From: Nitrosomonadales bacterium
GTDB taxonomy: Bacteria > Pseudomonadota > Gammaproteobacteria > Burkholderiales > Gallionellaceae
DNA: 64,000 bases
Assembly (NCBI GenBank): GCA_016235045.1
Contig: JACRME010000027.1
Span: 1 to 64,000, forward strand
Direction: 5' to 3'
The translations under genes were made by a program, and so were the position numbers. Positions 1-11,135 of the stretch are shown here, one piece after another (position 1 is the stretch's first letter; every line of letters begins with the position of its first letter). The notes under the pieces were generated by a model. That model was not told where the DNA came from. It ran no database searches and saw only the letters and a list, made by a program, of their open reading frames with translations.

Positions 1-1
1 C

Positions 2-814
2 GGGCCGGAAGTGATCCAGCAGCGCCTGCCCGGCATCCGCGAACTGGCTATGAAATTCGCCCACGTCGATCCGGCTACCGACCCGATCCCGGTGGTGCCC
101 ACGGTGCATTACATGATGGGCGGCATTCCTACCAATCTGCGTGGCCAGGTGGTCATGCCGACCCGGACCGGCCCGGAAGAAGCGGTGCCCGGCCTCTACG
201 CCATCGGCGAATGCGCCTGCGTCTCGGTGCATGGCGCCAACCGCCTGGGCAGCAATTCGCTGCTCGACCTGATCGTGTTCGGCCGCGCGGCCGCGCGCCA
301 GATCATCGAAGACCTCAAGAACAATCCGAACCCCAAGCGACTGCCCGCCGATGCGACCGATCGTCCGCTGGCGCGCCTGGCGCGGTTGGAAAACCAGAAG
401 AACGGCGAGAGCGTGGCCGAGGTCGGCGACGCGATGCGCAGAACCATGCAGGTGCATTGCGGCGTGTTCCGCTTTCCCGACCTGATGGCGCAAGGCGTGA
501 CGAAAATACGCGAAGTGGCGGAGCGTGCGCGCAATACCGAAATCGGGGACAAGAGCAAAGTGTTCAACACGGCACGCATCGAGGCGCTGGAGCTGGACAA
601 CCTGATCGAAGTCGCGCAGGCCACCATGACCGCCGCCGAAGCGCGCAAGGAAAGCCGCGGCGCGCATGCGCGCGAGGATTTCCCCGAGCGCGACGACAAG
701 GGCTGGCTGAAGCATTCGCTGTATTACAGCGAAGGGCATCGCCTCGATTACAAGCCGGTGCGGCTGAAGCCGCTGACGGTGGAATCGTTCCCGCTCAAGG
801 CGCGGGTGTACTAA
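2..814 (+). CDS. sdhA: Succinate dehydrogenase flavoprotein subunit, 3' part only
   Basis: This is the C-terminal 270 residues of the FAD subunit of succinate dehydrogenase (complex II), which oxidises succinate to fumarate on the cytoplasmic side of the membrane. The reading frame is open to the left window edge, so the N-terminal FAD domain and most of the active site lie outside. Visible landmarks are [14 protein letters not shown], the [19 protein letters not shown] stretch typical of the FAD-binding fold, and the helical C-terminal domain ending with a hydrophilic tail around [15 protein letters not shown]. sdhB follows in the same direction but is separated by an inserted GxxExxY element, so the usual tight sdhA-sdhB junction is broken. 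Identification by family motifs is firm. Confidence 0.95.
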   Translation, partial: GPEVIQQRLPGIRELAMKFAHVDPATDPIPVVPTVHYMMGGIPTNLRGQVVMPTRTGPEEAVPGLYAIGECACVSVHGANRLGSNSLLDLIVFGRAAARQIIEDLKNNPNPKRLPADATDRPLARLARLENQKNGESVAEVGDAMRRTMQVHCGVFRFPDLMAQGVTKIREVAERARNTEIGDKSKVFNTARIEALELDNLIEVAQATMTAAEARKESRGAHAREDFPERDDKGWLKHSLYYSEGHRLDYKPVRLKPLTVESFPLKARVY

Positions 815-822
815 TACTTTTG

Positions 823-1255
823 TCCGCAGATTACACAGATTAAACAGATTGTTCGATGAAAGAACGTGATGAGCTGACTTACTCGATTATTGGTGCTGCG
901 ATGAGCGTACACAAGGAATTGGGTTGTGGTTTCCTTGAGGCCGTGTATCAGGAGGCATTGAGCATCGAATTGACGCATGCGGGAATTCCGCATTTGCGGG
1001 AAGTCGAGTTGCCGATCCAGTATCGCAGTCAAATATTGAGTACGGTCTATAGAGCCGATTTTGTATGTTTTGATTCGGTAATTGTCGAGCTGAAAGCAAC
1101 AGATGGTTTGAATTCGCGGGACGAAGCACAGTTGTTGAATACCTGAAGGCCAGTGGAAAGGAAAAAGGGTTACTGCTGAATTTTGGAAGCCGCAGCCTCG
1201 AATACAAACGAATGGTTCGCGCTTTTAATCTGCGTGAATCTGTGTAATCTGCGGA
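823..1255. mobile_element. Inverted-repeat-bounded unit carrying a GxxExxY gene
   Basis: A perfect 19-base inverted repeat (left arm 823-841, TCCGCAGATTACACAGATT; right arm 1237-1255) encloses the GxxExxY reading frame. The similarity continues inward with one gap (AAACAGATT on the left, CACGCAGATT when the right arm is complemented). The unit sits exactly between sdhA and sdhB, which are normally adjacent, so it looks inserted. I recall that GxxExxY genes in unrelated bacteria are often flanked by repeats of this kind; no transposase is present and the mechanism of spread is unknown to me. Confidence 0.7.
856..1247 (+). pseudogene. GxxExxY family protein, frameshifted
   Basis: The first frame (856-1146) encodes 96 residues beginning MKERDELTYSII and carrying the family signature GFLEAVY (GxxExxY) near residues 25-31, then a VELKATD stretch expected of the family's presumed PD-(D/E)XK-like nuclease fold. 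It stops just after EAQLLNT. In the next frame the sequence continues as [17 protein letters not shown], the normal end of the family, running to a stop at 1245-1247. One missing T near 1138-1141 (AATACC where AATTACC would restore the frame) explains the break. It is either a real frameshift mutation or a sequencing error. No convincing ribosome binding site precedes the ATG. Function of the family is not established. Confidence 0.8.
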
Positions 1256-1279
1256 TAACACGCTTTTAAGGTTTGAATA

Positions 1280-1975
1280 ATGAAATTCAGAATCTATCGC
1301 TACAACCCGGATACCGATACCAGGCCCTACATGCAGGACTACGACCTGAGCATGGAGGCGGGCGATGCCATGTTGCTGGACGCGCTGATGTTGCTGCGGC
1401 AACAGGACGACAGTATCGGCTTCCGCAAATCCTGCCGCGAAGGCGTGTGCGGTTCGGATGCGATGAACATCAACGGGCGCAACGGGCTGGCCTGCATCAC
1501 TCCCTTGTCATCGCTGAAACAGCCGGTCGAGATACGCCCGCTGCCGGGACTGCCGGTCATCCGCGACCTGATCGTGGACATGACGCAGTTCTTCAAGCAG
1601 TACCATTCGATCAAACCCTACCTGGTGAACAACGATCCGCCGCCGGAAACCGAGCGCCTGCAGTCGCCGCGGGATCGCGCCGAGCTGGATGGACTGTACG
1701 AATGCATCCTGTGCGCCTGCTGCAGCACGTCCTGCCCTTCGTTCTGGTGGAATCCGGACAAGTTTGTCGGACCGGCCGGGTTGCTGCAGGCCTATCGTTT
1801 CATCGCCGACACGCGCGACCAGGATACCGCCGCCCGTCTGGATGATCTGGAAGACCCGTATCGCCTGTTCCGTTGCCACACCATCATGAACTGCGTCGAT
1901 GTCTGCCCGAAAGGGTTGAATCCGACCGAGGCCATCGGCAAGATCAAGGACATGATGGTGAAGAGGGTGGTATGA
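1280..1975 (+). CDS. sdhB: Succinate dehydrogenase iron-sulfur subunit
   Basis: SdhB (231 residues) carries electrons from the FAD of SdhA to quinone through three Fe-S clusters. The [2Fe-2S] site is visible as Cys52, Cys57, Asp60 and Cys72 in SCREGVCGSDAMN...LAC, with the aspartate ligand seen also in E. coli. The [4Fe-4S] and [3Fe-4S] ligands are in CILCACCSTSCPS and CHTIMNCVDVCP. Length is normal for the family. The ATG at 1280 follows the inverted-repeat unit by only about 25 bases, so expression must cross that unit or start from within it. The stop codon overlaps the ATG of sdhE. Confidence 0.96.
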   Translation: MKFRIYRYNPDTDTRPYMQDYDLSMEAGDAMLLDALMLLRQQDDSIGFRKSCREGVCGSDAMNINGRNGLACITPLSSLKQPVEIRPLPGLPVIRDLIVDMTQFFKQYHSIKPYLVNNDPPPETERLQSPRDRAELDGLYECILCACCSTSCPSFWWNPDKFVGPAGLLQAYRFIADTRDQDTAARLDDLEDPYRLFRCHTIMNCVDVCPKGLNPTEAIGKIKDMMVKRVV

Positions 1976-2310
1976 AGATGCAGGATTCGGGATACGGGAT
2001 ACAGGATGCTGAAATACGCGACCAGCTTGCGGATGCGGAACCCGGTTTCCCGAATCCCGTATCCTGTATCTCGACTCCCGAGACGGAACGCCGTCTGCGT
2101 TGGCGCTGTCGGCGCGGCTTGCTGGAACTGGATATCGTGCTGGGGCATTTTGTCCGGCAACGCTATCCGGAGATGAACCACGAGCAGCGTGTGGTCTTCG
2201 ATGAGTTGCTGGATTTGCCGGATACGGAACTATGGGATTTGATTACGGACAAAAAGAAAACAACGCATGCGCATCAGCGCCAGGTGTTGGAGTGGTTGCA
2301 AGGGGCTTGA
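1972..2310 (+). CDS. sdhE: SdhE-type FAD assembly factor with an extended N-terminus
   Basis: SdhE (also called CptB/YgfY) promotes covalent attachment of FAD to SdhA. The family core starts at about residue 38 (ETERRLRWRCRRGLLELD) with the RGxxE motif at residues 48-52, and ends in a helical tail EVLEWLQGA-like segment. The ATG overlaps the sdhB stop. The first 35 or so residues do not look like SdhE: they translate an imperfect palindrome (1983-2072). Typical SdhE proteins are 80-95 residues, this one is 112. Either the palindrome inserted in frame, or an internal start is used; I see no internal ATG before the core. Family assignment is firm, the start is less so. Confidence 0.85.
   Translation: MKMQDSGYGIQDAEIRDQLADAEPGFPNPVSCISTPETERRLRWRCRRGLLELDIVLGHFVRQRYPEMNHEQRVVFDELLDLPDTELWDLITDKKKTTHAHQRQVLEWLQGA
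1983..2072. repeat. Imperfect palindromic repeat inside the 5' end of sdhE
   Basis: The left arm (1983-2006, with GGATACGGGATACAGGAT) and the right arm (2049-2072, with CCCGAATCCCGTATCCTG) are imperfect reverse complements sharing the core GGATACGGGAT. They are about 45 bases apart. Tandem-like GGGATACGGGAT units of this sort are usually dispersed intergenic repeats, but here the repeat is translated as part of sdhE without breaking the frame. Confidence 0.65.
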
Positions 2311-2328
2311 ACTAAACGAGGTGAAACT

Positions 2329-3615
2329 ATGGAAAAACAACGTGTCGCAACACTGACCCTGGACGACGGCCGCAGCCTTGAATTGCCCATCCTGTCCGGT
2401 ACGCTCGGTTCGGATGTGATCGACATTCGAGCGTTGGGCAAGCTCGGTGTTTTCACCTACGACCCGGCATTTTTTTCCACGTCGAGCTGCACTTCCACCA
2501 TCACCTTTATCGACGGCGATGCCGGGCTGCTGTACTACCGCGGCTATCCCATCGAGCAACTGGCGAAGAACTCGGACTTTCTCGAGGTCAGCTACCTGCT
2601 GCTGAACGGAGAATTGCCGAGTGCCGAGCAGTATGCGGCGTTTTCCAAACGCATGACGCGGCACACCATGGTGCACGAGCAACTGGCGCGTTTCTTCAAC
2701 GGCTTCCGCCGCGATGCGCATCCGATGGCGGTGATGGTCGGCGTGGTGGGCGCGCTGTCGGCCTTCTACCACGATTCGCTTGACATCAATAACCCGGAGC
2801 ATCGCGAGCTGTCGGCGATGCGCATGCTGGCGAAAGTGCCGACCATCGCGGCAATGGCGCACAAGTATCACACCGGCCAGCCGTTCATGTACCCGCTGAA
2901 CAAGTTCGGCTATGCGGAAAACCTCATGTACATGATGTTCGCCACCCCGACCGAGGAATACAAACCGAATCCGGTGCTGGTGCGCGCACTGGACCGCATC
3001 CTCATCCTGCACGCCGACCACGAGCAGAACGCCTCCACCTCGACCGTGCGTCTGGCCGGTTCGAGCGGTGCCAATCCGTTTGCCTGCATCGCTTCCGGCA
3101 TCGCCGCATTGTGGGGGCCCGCTCACGGCGGGGCGAACGAAGCGGCACTGAAGATGCTGGAAGAGGTCGGCGACATCTCGCGCGTAAAAGAATACGTGCA
3201 AGGCGTGAAGGACAAGAAATACCGCCTCATGGGTTTCGGCCACCGCGTCTACAAGAACATGGATCCGCGCGCCGCGGTGATGCGCGAGACCTGCTACGAA
3301 GTGCTCAAGGAGCTGAAACTGGAGAACAACAAGCTGTTCGAACTGGCCATGGAACTGGAACGGACTGCCCTGAGCGACCAGTATTTCATCGACCACAAGC
3401 TGTATCCGAATGTGGACTTCTATTCCGGCATCGTGCTGCGCGCGCTGGGCATCCCGATCAACATGTTTACCGTGATCTTCGCGGTGGCGCGCACCGTGGG
3501 CTGGATTTCGCAATGGAACGAAATGCTGGCCGACTCCGAACACAAGATCGGCCGTCCGCGCCAGTTGTATCGCGGCGCGACGCGGCGCGACTATGTGCCG
3601 CTGGCGAAACGCTGA
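2329..3615 (+). CDS. gltA: Citrate synthase, type II
   Basis: Citrate synthase (428 residues) condenses oxaloacetate and acetyl-CoA, the entry step of the TCA cycle. The length and the N-terminal beta-rich segment ([20 protein letters not shown]) match the hexameric, NADH-sensitive Gram-negative type. The active-site histidines are in [10 protein letters not shown] and [14 protein letters not shown], and the catalytic aspartate region is NVDFYSGI. A ribosome binding site (GAGGTG) lies 8 bases upstream of the ATG. It follows sdhE by 18 bases and precedes sucA by 18 bases, so the genes very likely form one operon. Confidence 0.97.
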   Translation: MEKQRVATLTLDDGRSLELPILSGTLGSDVIDIRALGKLGVFTYDPAFFSTSSCTSTITFIDGDAGLLYYRGYPIEQLAKNSDFLEVSYLLLNGELPSAEQYAAFSKRMTRHTMVHEQLARFFNGFRRDAHPMAVMVGVVGALSAFYHDSLDINNPEHRELSAMRMLAKVPTIAAMAHKYHTGQPFMYPLNKFGYAENLMYMMFATPTEEYKPNPVLVRALDRILILHADHEQNASTSTVRLAGSSGANPFACIASGIAALWGPAHGGANEAALKMLEEVGDISRVKEYVQGVKDKKYRLMGFGHRVYKNMDPRAAVMRETCYEVLKELKLENNKLFELAMELERTALSDQYFIDHKLYPNVDFYSGIVLRALGIPINMFTVIFAVARTVGWISQWNEMLADSEHKIGRPRQLYRGATRRDYVPLAKR

Positions 3616-3633
3616 ATCCGAGGGAGGTGGATC

Positions 3634-6485
3634 ATGAATGCACCCGAAAAAAATTATCTGCAAACCATGACGAACACCTCGCTGCTGTCCGGCGGCAACA
3701 ACTTGTTCGTCGAGAGCCTGTACGAGGACTATCTGCGGGACGATTCCTCCGTCCCCGCAGAATGGCGCGCCTGGTTCGACAAGCTGCAGGCCGCCAACAT
3801 GCGGCATGACGTGCCGCACAGCCCGGTGCAGCGCGGATTTCTGGAATTGGGCAAACGCCTGGCTGCGGCGCCGGTACACCCCGACGAGGCGCGCAAGCAG
3901 GCTGCGGTGCTGCAACTCATCAACGCGCACCGTTTCCTGGGGGCACGCATTGCCGATCTCGATCCGTTGAACCGGCACCCCAAGCCGGAAGTGGCGGAGT
4001 TGAACCCGTCCTACTACGGACTGGGCGAAGCGGATATGGACACCACCTTCTTCACCGGCTCGCTGGAGGGCGGCAAGCGCATGACTTTGCGCGAGATACT
4101 GCAGCGCGTGAGCCGCATCTATTGCGGCACCGTCGGTGCCGAGTACATGTACATCAACAGCGTCCCGGTCAAGCGCTGGATCCAGGCCCGCCTGGAAGGG
4201 CCGGCCGGTGAGCAGCCTTATCCCAACAGGATCAAGAAGCGCATCCTGGAACGGCTGACCGCGGCCGAGGGGCTGGAGCGTTACCTGCATACCAAGTATG
4301 TCGGGCAAAAACGCTTCTCGCTGGAGGGCGGCGATACGCTGATCCCGCTGCTGTATCACCTGCTGCAACGCGCCGGCGAGCAGGGCGTGAAAGAGTCGGT
4401 GATCGGCATGGCGCACCGCGGCCGCCTGAACGTGCTGATCAATACGCTGGGCAAATTGCCCAGGGATCTGTTCGCCGAATTCGAAGGCATCCATACCGAA
4501 CACCTGACCTCGGGCGACGTGAAGTACCACCAGGGTTTCTCGTCCGACATCGCCACACCCGGCGGTCCCATGCACCTGACGCTGGCGTTCAACCCCTCGC
4601 ATCTGGAGATCGTCAATCCGGTGGTGGAAGGCTCGGTGCGCGCGCGCCAGCACCGCCGCGGCGATTTCAAAGGCAAACAGGTATTGCCGATCCTGATCCA
4701 TGGCGATGCGGCATTTTCCGGCCAGGGGGTGAACCAGGAAACGTTCAACCTGTCGCAAACGCGCGGCTACGGCACCGGCGGCACGGTGCATATCGTGGTC
4801 AACAACCAGATCGGGTTTACCACCTCCGACCCGCGCGATGCGCGCTCGTCCCTGTATTGCACCGATGTTGCCAAAATGGTGGAGGCGCCGATCTTCCACG
4901 TGAATGGCGACGATCCCGAGGCCGTGCTGAGGGTGACCGAGATCGCGCTCGACTACCGCATGCAGTTCGGCAAGGACGTGGTGGTGGACATGGTGTGTTT
5001 CCGCAAGCTCGGGCACAACGAGCAGGACGAGCCGCTGGTCACGCAGCCGCTGATGTACCGCAAGGTGAACCAGCACCCGGGCACGCGCGCCTTGTATGCC
5101 AGGCGGCTGGTCGAGCAGGGCGTGGTCGCGGCAGGCGAACCGGAAGAAATGGTCGCCGTTTACCGGCGCGCAATGGACGAAGGGCGCAACCCGGTGCAGC
5201 CGGTGCTGACCGGATTCAAACTGGAATTTGCGGTGAGCTGGTCGAAATACCGCGACGTCTCGTGGAAAACTCCCGCGGTGACCGGCCTGCCGCGCGAGCG
5301 GCTGCAACAACTGGCGGCACGCCTGGTCACGATTCCGGATAATTTCAAACTGCACTCGCGCGTGGAAAAGATCATTGCCGACCGCACGGCGATGGCCAGG
5401 GGCGAACAGCCGCTGGATTGGGGCATGGCGGAAAACCTGGCCTATGCCAGTCTGGTGGCCGAAGGCTATCCGGTGCGTTTGTCGGGCGAAGACTGCGGCC
5501 GCGGCACCTTCTTCCACCGCCATGCCGTGCTGCACGACCTGAGCCGCGAACAATGGGACAGCGGCATCCATATTCCGCTGCAGCACATTGCGCCGGATCA
5601 GGCCGATTTTGCGGTGATCGATTCCATCCTGTCGGAGGAAGCGGTGCTGGGTTTCGAATACGGCTATGCCACTGCCGAGCCGGTTACGCTGACCTTGTGG
5701 GAAGCGCAGTTCGGCGATTTTGCCAACGGGGCGCAAGTGGTCATCGACCAGTTCATCGCCTCCGGCGAAGCCAAGTGGGGCAGGTTGTGCGGCCTCACCA
5801 TGCTGTTGCCGCACGGTTACGAGGGGCAGGGGCCGGAACACTCGTCCGCCCGTATCGAACGCTACCTGCAACTCTGCGCCGACTACAACATCCAGGTGTG
5901 CGTCCCCTCCACGGCGGCGCAGATTTTCCATCTGCTGCGCCGCCAGATGGTGCGCCCCTATCGCAAGCCGCTCATTGTGTTTACCCCCAAGAGCCTGCTG
6001 CGCAGCAAGGACGCGTCTTCCCCGCTGGAGTTATTCTCGGAGGGGGCATTCCAGACGGTGATACCTGAAGTCGAGCCATTCGATGCGAAGAAAGTCAAAC
6101 GCATCATCATGTGCAGCGGCAAGGTGTACTTCGACCTGGTCAAATACCGGCGCGAAAAAGGGATCGAAAATGTCGCCATCGTGCGGCTGGAACAACTCTA
6201 TCCCTTCCCGCACGAAGAGTTCTCCGCGCTGATCGTGGCTTATCCCAATGCGAAGGAAGTGGTGTGGTGCCAGGAGGAGCCGGGCAACCAGGGGGCGTGG
6301 CACCGCATCCAGCATTACCTGCTGCGCCACATGCGTCCCAACATGCGTCTCGACTACGCATTGCGTCCGTCGTCGGCCTCGCCCGCTGCCGGTTATCTTG
6401 CAGTACACAACGAACAACAAAAAGATGTGATTGCGGCGGCCTTCCGTCCCAATCTCAATATCAAGAACACACCGGGAGCGCACTC

Positions 6486-6489
<4 letters not shown>
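3634..6489 (+). CDS. sucA: 2-Oxoglutarate dehydrogenase E1 component
   Basis: SucA (951 residues) is the thiamine diphosphate-dependent decarboxylase of the 2-oxoglutarate dehydrogenase complex. The N-terminal segment [15 protein letters not shown]...[10 protein letters not shown] is the E2-binding region of the family. The ThDP/Mg site is marked by [15 protein letters not shown] and [17 protein letters not shown], and the C-terminal transketolase-like half contains [19 protein letters not shown] and [21 protein letters not shown] strong GGAGGTGG precedes the ATG. The last codon overlaps the sucB ATG, indicating translational coupling. Confidence 0.97.
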
Positions 6490-7709
<1,220 letters not shown>

Positions 7710-8705
7710 ATGACGGCATTCAACGCTTACCGCATTTTCGAAGAGAACGGCAAATCGATCGGACGTTTCGTCGAGTTGTCCCTCGATGACATCGATCCGG
7801 GCACGGTGGTCATCCGCACGCATTATTCCGGCGTCAATTACAAAGATGCGCTGGCCGCGACCGGCGCGGGCAAGGTCGTGCGCCGCTTTCCCTGCGTCGG
7901 CGGGGTCGATGCCGCCGGGGTGGTGGAGTCCACGCAGGATGCGCGTTTCAAGGTCGGAGACCGGGTATTGGTGACCGGCTATGAAATGGGCGTGGCGCAC
8001 GACGGCGGATTTGCCGAATACGTGCGCGTTCCGGCAGACTGGGTGGTGCCCCTGCCTTCCGGCTTATCGCTGTTCGACGCGATGGCTTTGGGTACGGCCG
8101 GGTTCACGGCCGCGCTGTCCATCCATCGCCTGGAGCAGAACGAATTGACGCCGGAAAAAGGCAAGGTGGTGGTGACCGGTGCGACCGGCGGCGTGGGCAG
8201 TCTGGCGGTACGCATGCTGTCGCAACTCGGCTACCAGGTCGTCGCACTGACCGGCAAACCGGCGCAGGAGGAATACCTGCGCTCGCTGGGCGCGAGTGAA
8301 ATCCTGTTGCGCAGCAAAATCGATTTCACCAGCCAGCGTCCCCTGGAAAGGGCGCAGTGGGCGGGCGCGCTGGACGCAGTGGGGGGCGACACGTTGTCCT
8401 GGCTGACCCGTTCCATGCAGCAGAACGGCGCCATCGCCAGTTTCGGCAATGCCGGGGGGCTTGAACTGCACACCTCGATTTTTCCCTTCATCCTGCGCGG
8501 GATCAAATTGCTTGGAGTGGATTCCGCCGCGACCCGGATGCCGTTGCGCAAACAGATGTGGCAGCGGCTGGCGGGCGACCTGCGCCTCGACCGCTACGAT
8601 CTGATTGCCCATCGCATTGCCCTGAGTGACCTGCCCGAAGTCTGTGCCAGGTTGATAGACGGCGTGTCGCATGGGCGTTCTGTCGTGGAATTCGTGCCGG
8701 ACTAG
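7710..8705 (+). CDS. acuI: YhdH/YhfP-type quinone oxidoreductase, probable acryloyl-CoA reductase
   Basis: This 331-residue medium-chain dehydrogenase/reductase has a GroES-like N-terminal domain and a Rossmann domain with the NADPH-binding GATGGVGSLAVRML motif and a following basic segment (TGKPAQ). The pattern HYSGVNYKDALAATG and the overall length fit the YhdH/AcuI subgroup, whose tested members reduce acryloyl-CoA to propionyl-CoA with NADPH. No zinc ligands of classical alcohol dehydrogenases are seen. The ATG abuts the sucB stop, so it belongs to the TCA operon. The symbol is assigned from family resemblance; the substrate in this organism is not shown. Confidence 0.75.
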   Translation: MTAFNAYRIFEENGKSIGRFVELSLDDIDPGTVVIRTHYSGVNYKDALAATGAGKVVRRFPCVGGVDAAGVVESTQDARFKVGDRVLVTGYEMGVAHDGGFAEYVRVPADWVVPLPSGLSLFDAMALGTAGFTAALSIHRLEQNELTPEKGKVVVTGATGGVGSLAVRMLSQLGYQVVALTGKPAQEEYLRSLGASEILLRSKIDFTSQRPLERAQWAGALDAVGGDTLSWLTRSMQQNGAIASFGNAGGLELHTSIFPFILRGIKLLGVDSAATRMPLRKQMWQRLAGDLRLDRYDLIAHRIALSDLPEVCARLIDGVSHGRSVVEFVPD

Positions 8706-8723
8706 AAACCGCTCGGTTATAAT
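8695..8723 (+). promoter_or_regulatory. Probable promoter of tRNA-Leu
   Basis: A perfect -10 hexamer TATAAT (8718-8723) lies 15 bases before the tRNA, with a poor -35 (TGCCGG, 8695-8700) at 17-base spacing. A GCGCGCC stretch after the -10 resembles the GC-rich discriminator of stringently controlled stable-RNA promoters. Confidence 0.6.
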
Positions 8724-8738
8724 GCGCGCCCCTCACGT

Positions 8739-8823
8739 GCGGAAGTGGCGGAATTGGTAGACGCACTGGATTTAGGTTCCAGCGCCGCAAGGTGTGCAGG
8801 TTCGAGTCCTGTCTTCCGCACCA
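8739..8823 (+). tRNA. tRNA-Leu (anticodon TAG)
   Basis: This is an 85-base class II tRNA. The acceptor stem GCGGAAG pairs with CTTCCGC, the anticodon stem CTGGA/TCCAG holds the loop TTTAGGT (anticodon TAG, reading CUA and other CUN leucine codons), a long variable arm follows, the T loop is GGTTCGAGTCC, and CCA is encoded. Confidence 0.95.
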
Positions 8824-8896
8824 GCATCTGGCAGCAGAACCCCCATGCGGCAAATGTTATTCCTTGTTACAAGCCGGTTAATCTTTCGATTTTGAA

Positions 8897-8925
8897 TTGC
8901 TCCAACCAGGCTAACCGGCTATATT
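8897..8925 (+). promoter_or_regulatory. Possible sigma70 promoter for the glycogen cluster
   Basis: TTGCTC (8897-8902) and TATATT (8920-8925) are 17 bases apart, upstream of glgB. The -10 is reasonable and the -35 keeps the TTG. No terminator separates it from tRNA-Leu, so read-through is also possible. Confidence 0.4.
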
Positions 8926-8944
8926 GTGCTTCAGGAGCAACGAA

Positions 8945-11116
8945 ATGCCGAGTGACACACAGAACAAGCGCTCCATTCTAGACGCGCGTCATCACGACCC
9001 TTTCTCGTATCTGGGGTTGCATCAGCACAAGTCCGGTTGGGTTCTGCGGGTCTTTCAACCCCATGCGACCGACATCTCTGTGCATGACGGCAACGGCTGG
9101 GTACCCCTGCAGCGCGACCAGGTCGACGGTTTCTACTGCTGGCAGGGCAAGCAGGCGCCGCCTGCCCCGTGCCGCCTCAAGCTGAATTTCTTCAACCATG
9201 TCGTCGAAGTGCATGATGCCTATTCTTTCGGCAGCAGCATCAGCGAGCACGATCTCTATCTCTTTTCCGAAGGCCGCCTGCAACAGGCTTACCGCATGCT
9301 CGGCGCGCACCACATGGAGGTGCAGGGAGCATGGGGCGTGCGCTTTGCCGTGTGGGCGCCGAACGCGGAACGCGTCAGCGTGGTGGGCGATTTCAACGGC
9401 TGGGACGGGCGTATCAACCCGATGCGGGCGCTGGGCAGCACCGGCGTGTGGGAAATATTCGTGCCGGACATCGGGGTGGGAGAATTCTACAAGTTCGAGA
9501 TCCGCAACCGCTTTTCCGGCGAGGTGTTTACCAAGACCGACCCCTACGGGCTGAGATTCGAAATGCGCCCCGGGACGGCCGCCAGGGTGGCGGAGCTGGA
9601 CGTTTACCAATGGCGCGATACGGCCTGGCAGGAGCAGCGCCCCGGCCGCGACTGGATACATCAGCCCATGAACGTGTACGAGGTGCATGCCGGTTCCTGG
9701 AAGCGGCATTGGGACGGGCGTTTCTACAATTTCCGCGAACTGGCGGACAGCCTGGTGCCTTATGTGCAGGAAATGGGATTCACGCATATCGAGCTGATGC
9801 CGATCAGCGAGCATCCGCTGGACGAATCGTGGGGCTACCAGACGACGGGCTATTACGGCATGACCAGCCGCTACGGCGCGCCCGACGATTTCCGCTATTT
9901 CGTCGATGCCTGCCATATCGTCGGCATCGGCGTGATCCTCGACTGGGTTCCGGCGCATTTCCCCAAGGATAGTTGGGCGCTGGCCCGCTTCGACGGCACC
10001 GCGCTGTATGAACACGAGGATCCCCGCCTCGGCGAGCACCAGGACTGGGGTACGCTGATCTTCAATTACGGCCGCAACGAGGTGCGCAACTTCCTGCTGG
10101 CCAATGCGCACTACTGGCTGGGCGAATTCCACATCGACGGCCTGCGCGTCGACGCGGTGGCGTCCATGCTGTATCTCGATTATTCGCGCAAGGCCGGGCA
10201 GTGGTTGCCGAACAAATACGGCGGACGGGAAAATATCGAGGCGGTGGATTTTTTCCGCGAACTCAACGTGATGACCCACGAGCGCTTCCCCGGTACGCTG
10301 ACGCTTGCCGAAGAGTCGACTTCGTGGCCGATGGTGTCGCGCCCGACCTATCTGGGCGGTTTGGGATTTTCCATGAAGTGGAACATGGGCTGGATGAACG
10401 ATACGCTCGCCTATTTCGGGCACGACCCGGTACACCGGCGCTATCACCACAACATGCTCACGTTTGGCCAACTTTACAGCTACACCGAGAATTTCGTGCT
10501 GCCGTTCTCGCACGACGAAGTGGTGCATGGGAAGCGGTCGCTACTGGACAAGATGCCGGGGGACGGCTGGCAGAAATTCGCCAATCTGCGCCTGCTGTTT
10601 ACTTACCAGATGACGTATCCCGGCAAGAAGCTCAATTTCATGGGCAACGAGTTTGCGCAAGGGCACGAGTGGAAGGTCGGAACGGAACTGGACTGGAACC
10701 TGCTCGGGCGCGCCCAGCACAGCGGGGTGCAGTCCGCATTGCGCGACCTGAACCGCCTGTACGCAGGCGTCCCCGCGTTGCACGAACTGGATTTTTCGCC
10801 GGAAGGTTTCGAGTGGCTGGACTGCAACGACGCCGACCAGTCGGTGTTGAGTTACCGCCGCTTCACGCGCGATGGCGCCTACGTGATCGTGCTGCTGAAC
10901 TTCACGCCGGTGCCGAGAATCGGCCACCGGGTCGGCGTTCGCCACAAGGGATGTTACCGCGAGATATTCAACAGCGACTCGCATTACTACGGCGGCTCCA
11001 ATATGGGCAACGGGCTGGGACTCGACACTTCGGATATCGGTTGGAACGGCGAGCTGCAATCGTTGGAACTTACACTACCGCCGCTGGCAGGGATCGTATT
11101 GCAACGGGTTAGCTGA
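8945..11116 (+). CDS. glgB: 1,4-alpha-glucan branching enzyme
   Basis: GlgB (723 residues, GH13) forms the alpha-1,6 branches of glycogen. An N-terminal carbohydrate-binding module (up to about residue 110, starting [15 protein letters not shown]) precedes a second CBM48 ([22 protein letters not shown]) and the (beta/alpha)8 catalytic domain with [22 protein letters not shown] (nucleophile Asp), [10 protein letters not shown] (acid/base Glu) and [10 protein letters not shown]. The ATG at 8945 is preceded by AGGAG at ideal distance; an earlier TTG at 8924 in the same frame has no such site. First gene of the seven-gene glycogen cluster, all in the same direction. Confidence 0.96.
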   Translation: MPSDTQNKRSILDARHHDPFSYLGLHQHKSGWVLRVFQPHATDISVHDGNGWVPLQRDQVDGFYCWQGKQAPPAPCRLKLNFFNHVVEVHDAYSFGSSISEHDLYLFSEGRLQQAYRMLGAHHMEVQGAWGVRFAVWAPNAERVSVVGDFNGWDGRINPMRALGSTGVWEIFVPDIGVGEFYKFEIRNRFSGEVFTKTDPYGLRFEMRPGTAARVAELDVYQWRDTAWQEQRPGRDWIHQPMNVYEVHAGSWKRHWDGRFYNFRELADSLVPYVQEMGFTHIELMPISEHPLDESWGYQTTGYYGMTSRYGAPDDFRYFVDACHIVGIGVILDWVPAHFPKDSWALARFDGTALYEHEDPRLGEHQDWGTLIFNYGRNEVRNFLLANAHYWLGEFHIDGLRVDAVASMLYLDYSRKAGQWLPNKYGGRENIEAVDFFRELNVMTHERFPGTLTLAEESTSWPMVSRPTYLGGLGFSMKWNMGWMNDTLAYFGHDPVHRRYHHNMLTFGQLYSYTENFVLPFSHDEVVHGKRSLLDKMPGDGWQKFANLRLLFTYQMTYPGKKLNFMGNEFAQGHEWKVGTELDWNLLGRAQHSGVQSALRDLNRLYAGVPALHELDFSPEGFEWLDCNDADQSVLSYRRFTRDGAYVIVLLNFTPVPRIGHRVGVRHKGCYREIFNSDSHYYGGSNMGNGLGLDTSDIGWNGELQSLELTLPPLAGIVLQRVS

Positions 11117-11135
11117 CCGCAATAAAGGGGAGAGG

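Noticed and set aside
2230-5931. A 1233-codon open frame on the minus strand, antisense to gltA and sucA
   Set aside because: It is rich in Arg, His, Gln and Val with no domain signature and is explained by codon bias of the real plus-strand genes, whose products are unmistakable.
8978-10528. A 516-codon minus-strand open frame antisense to glgB
   Set aside because: Shadow of a high-GC gene; glgB carries complete GH13 motifs over the same bases.
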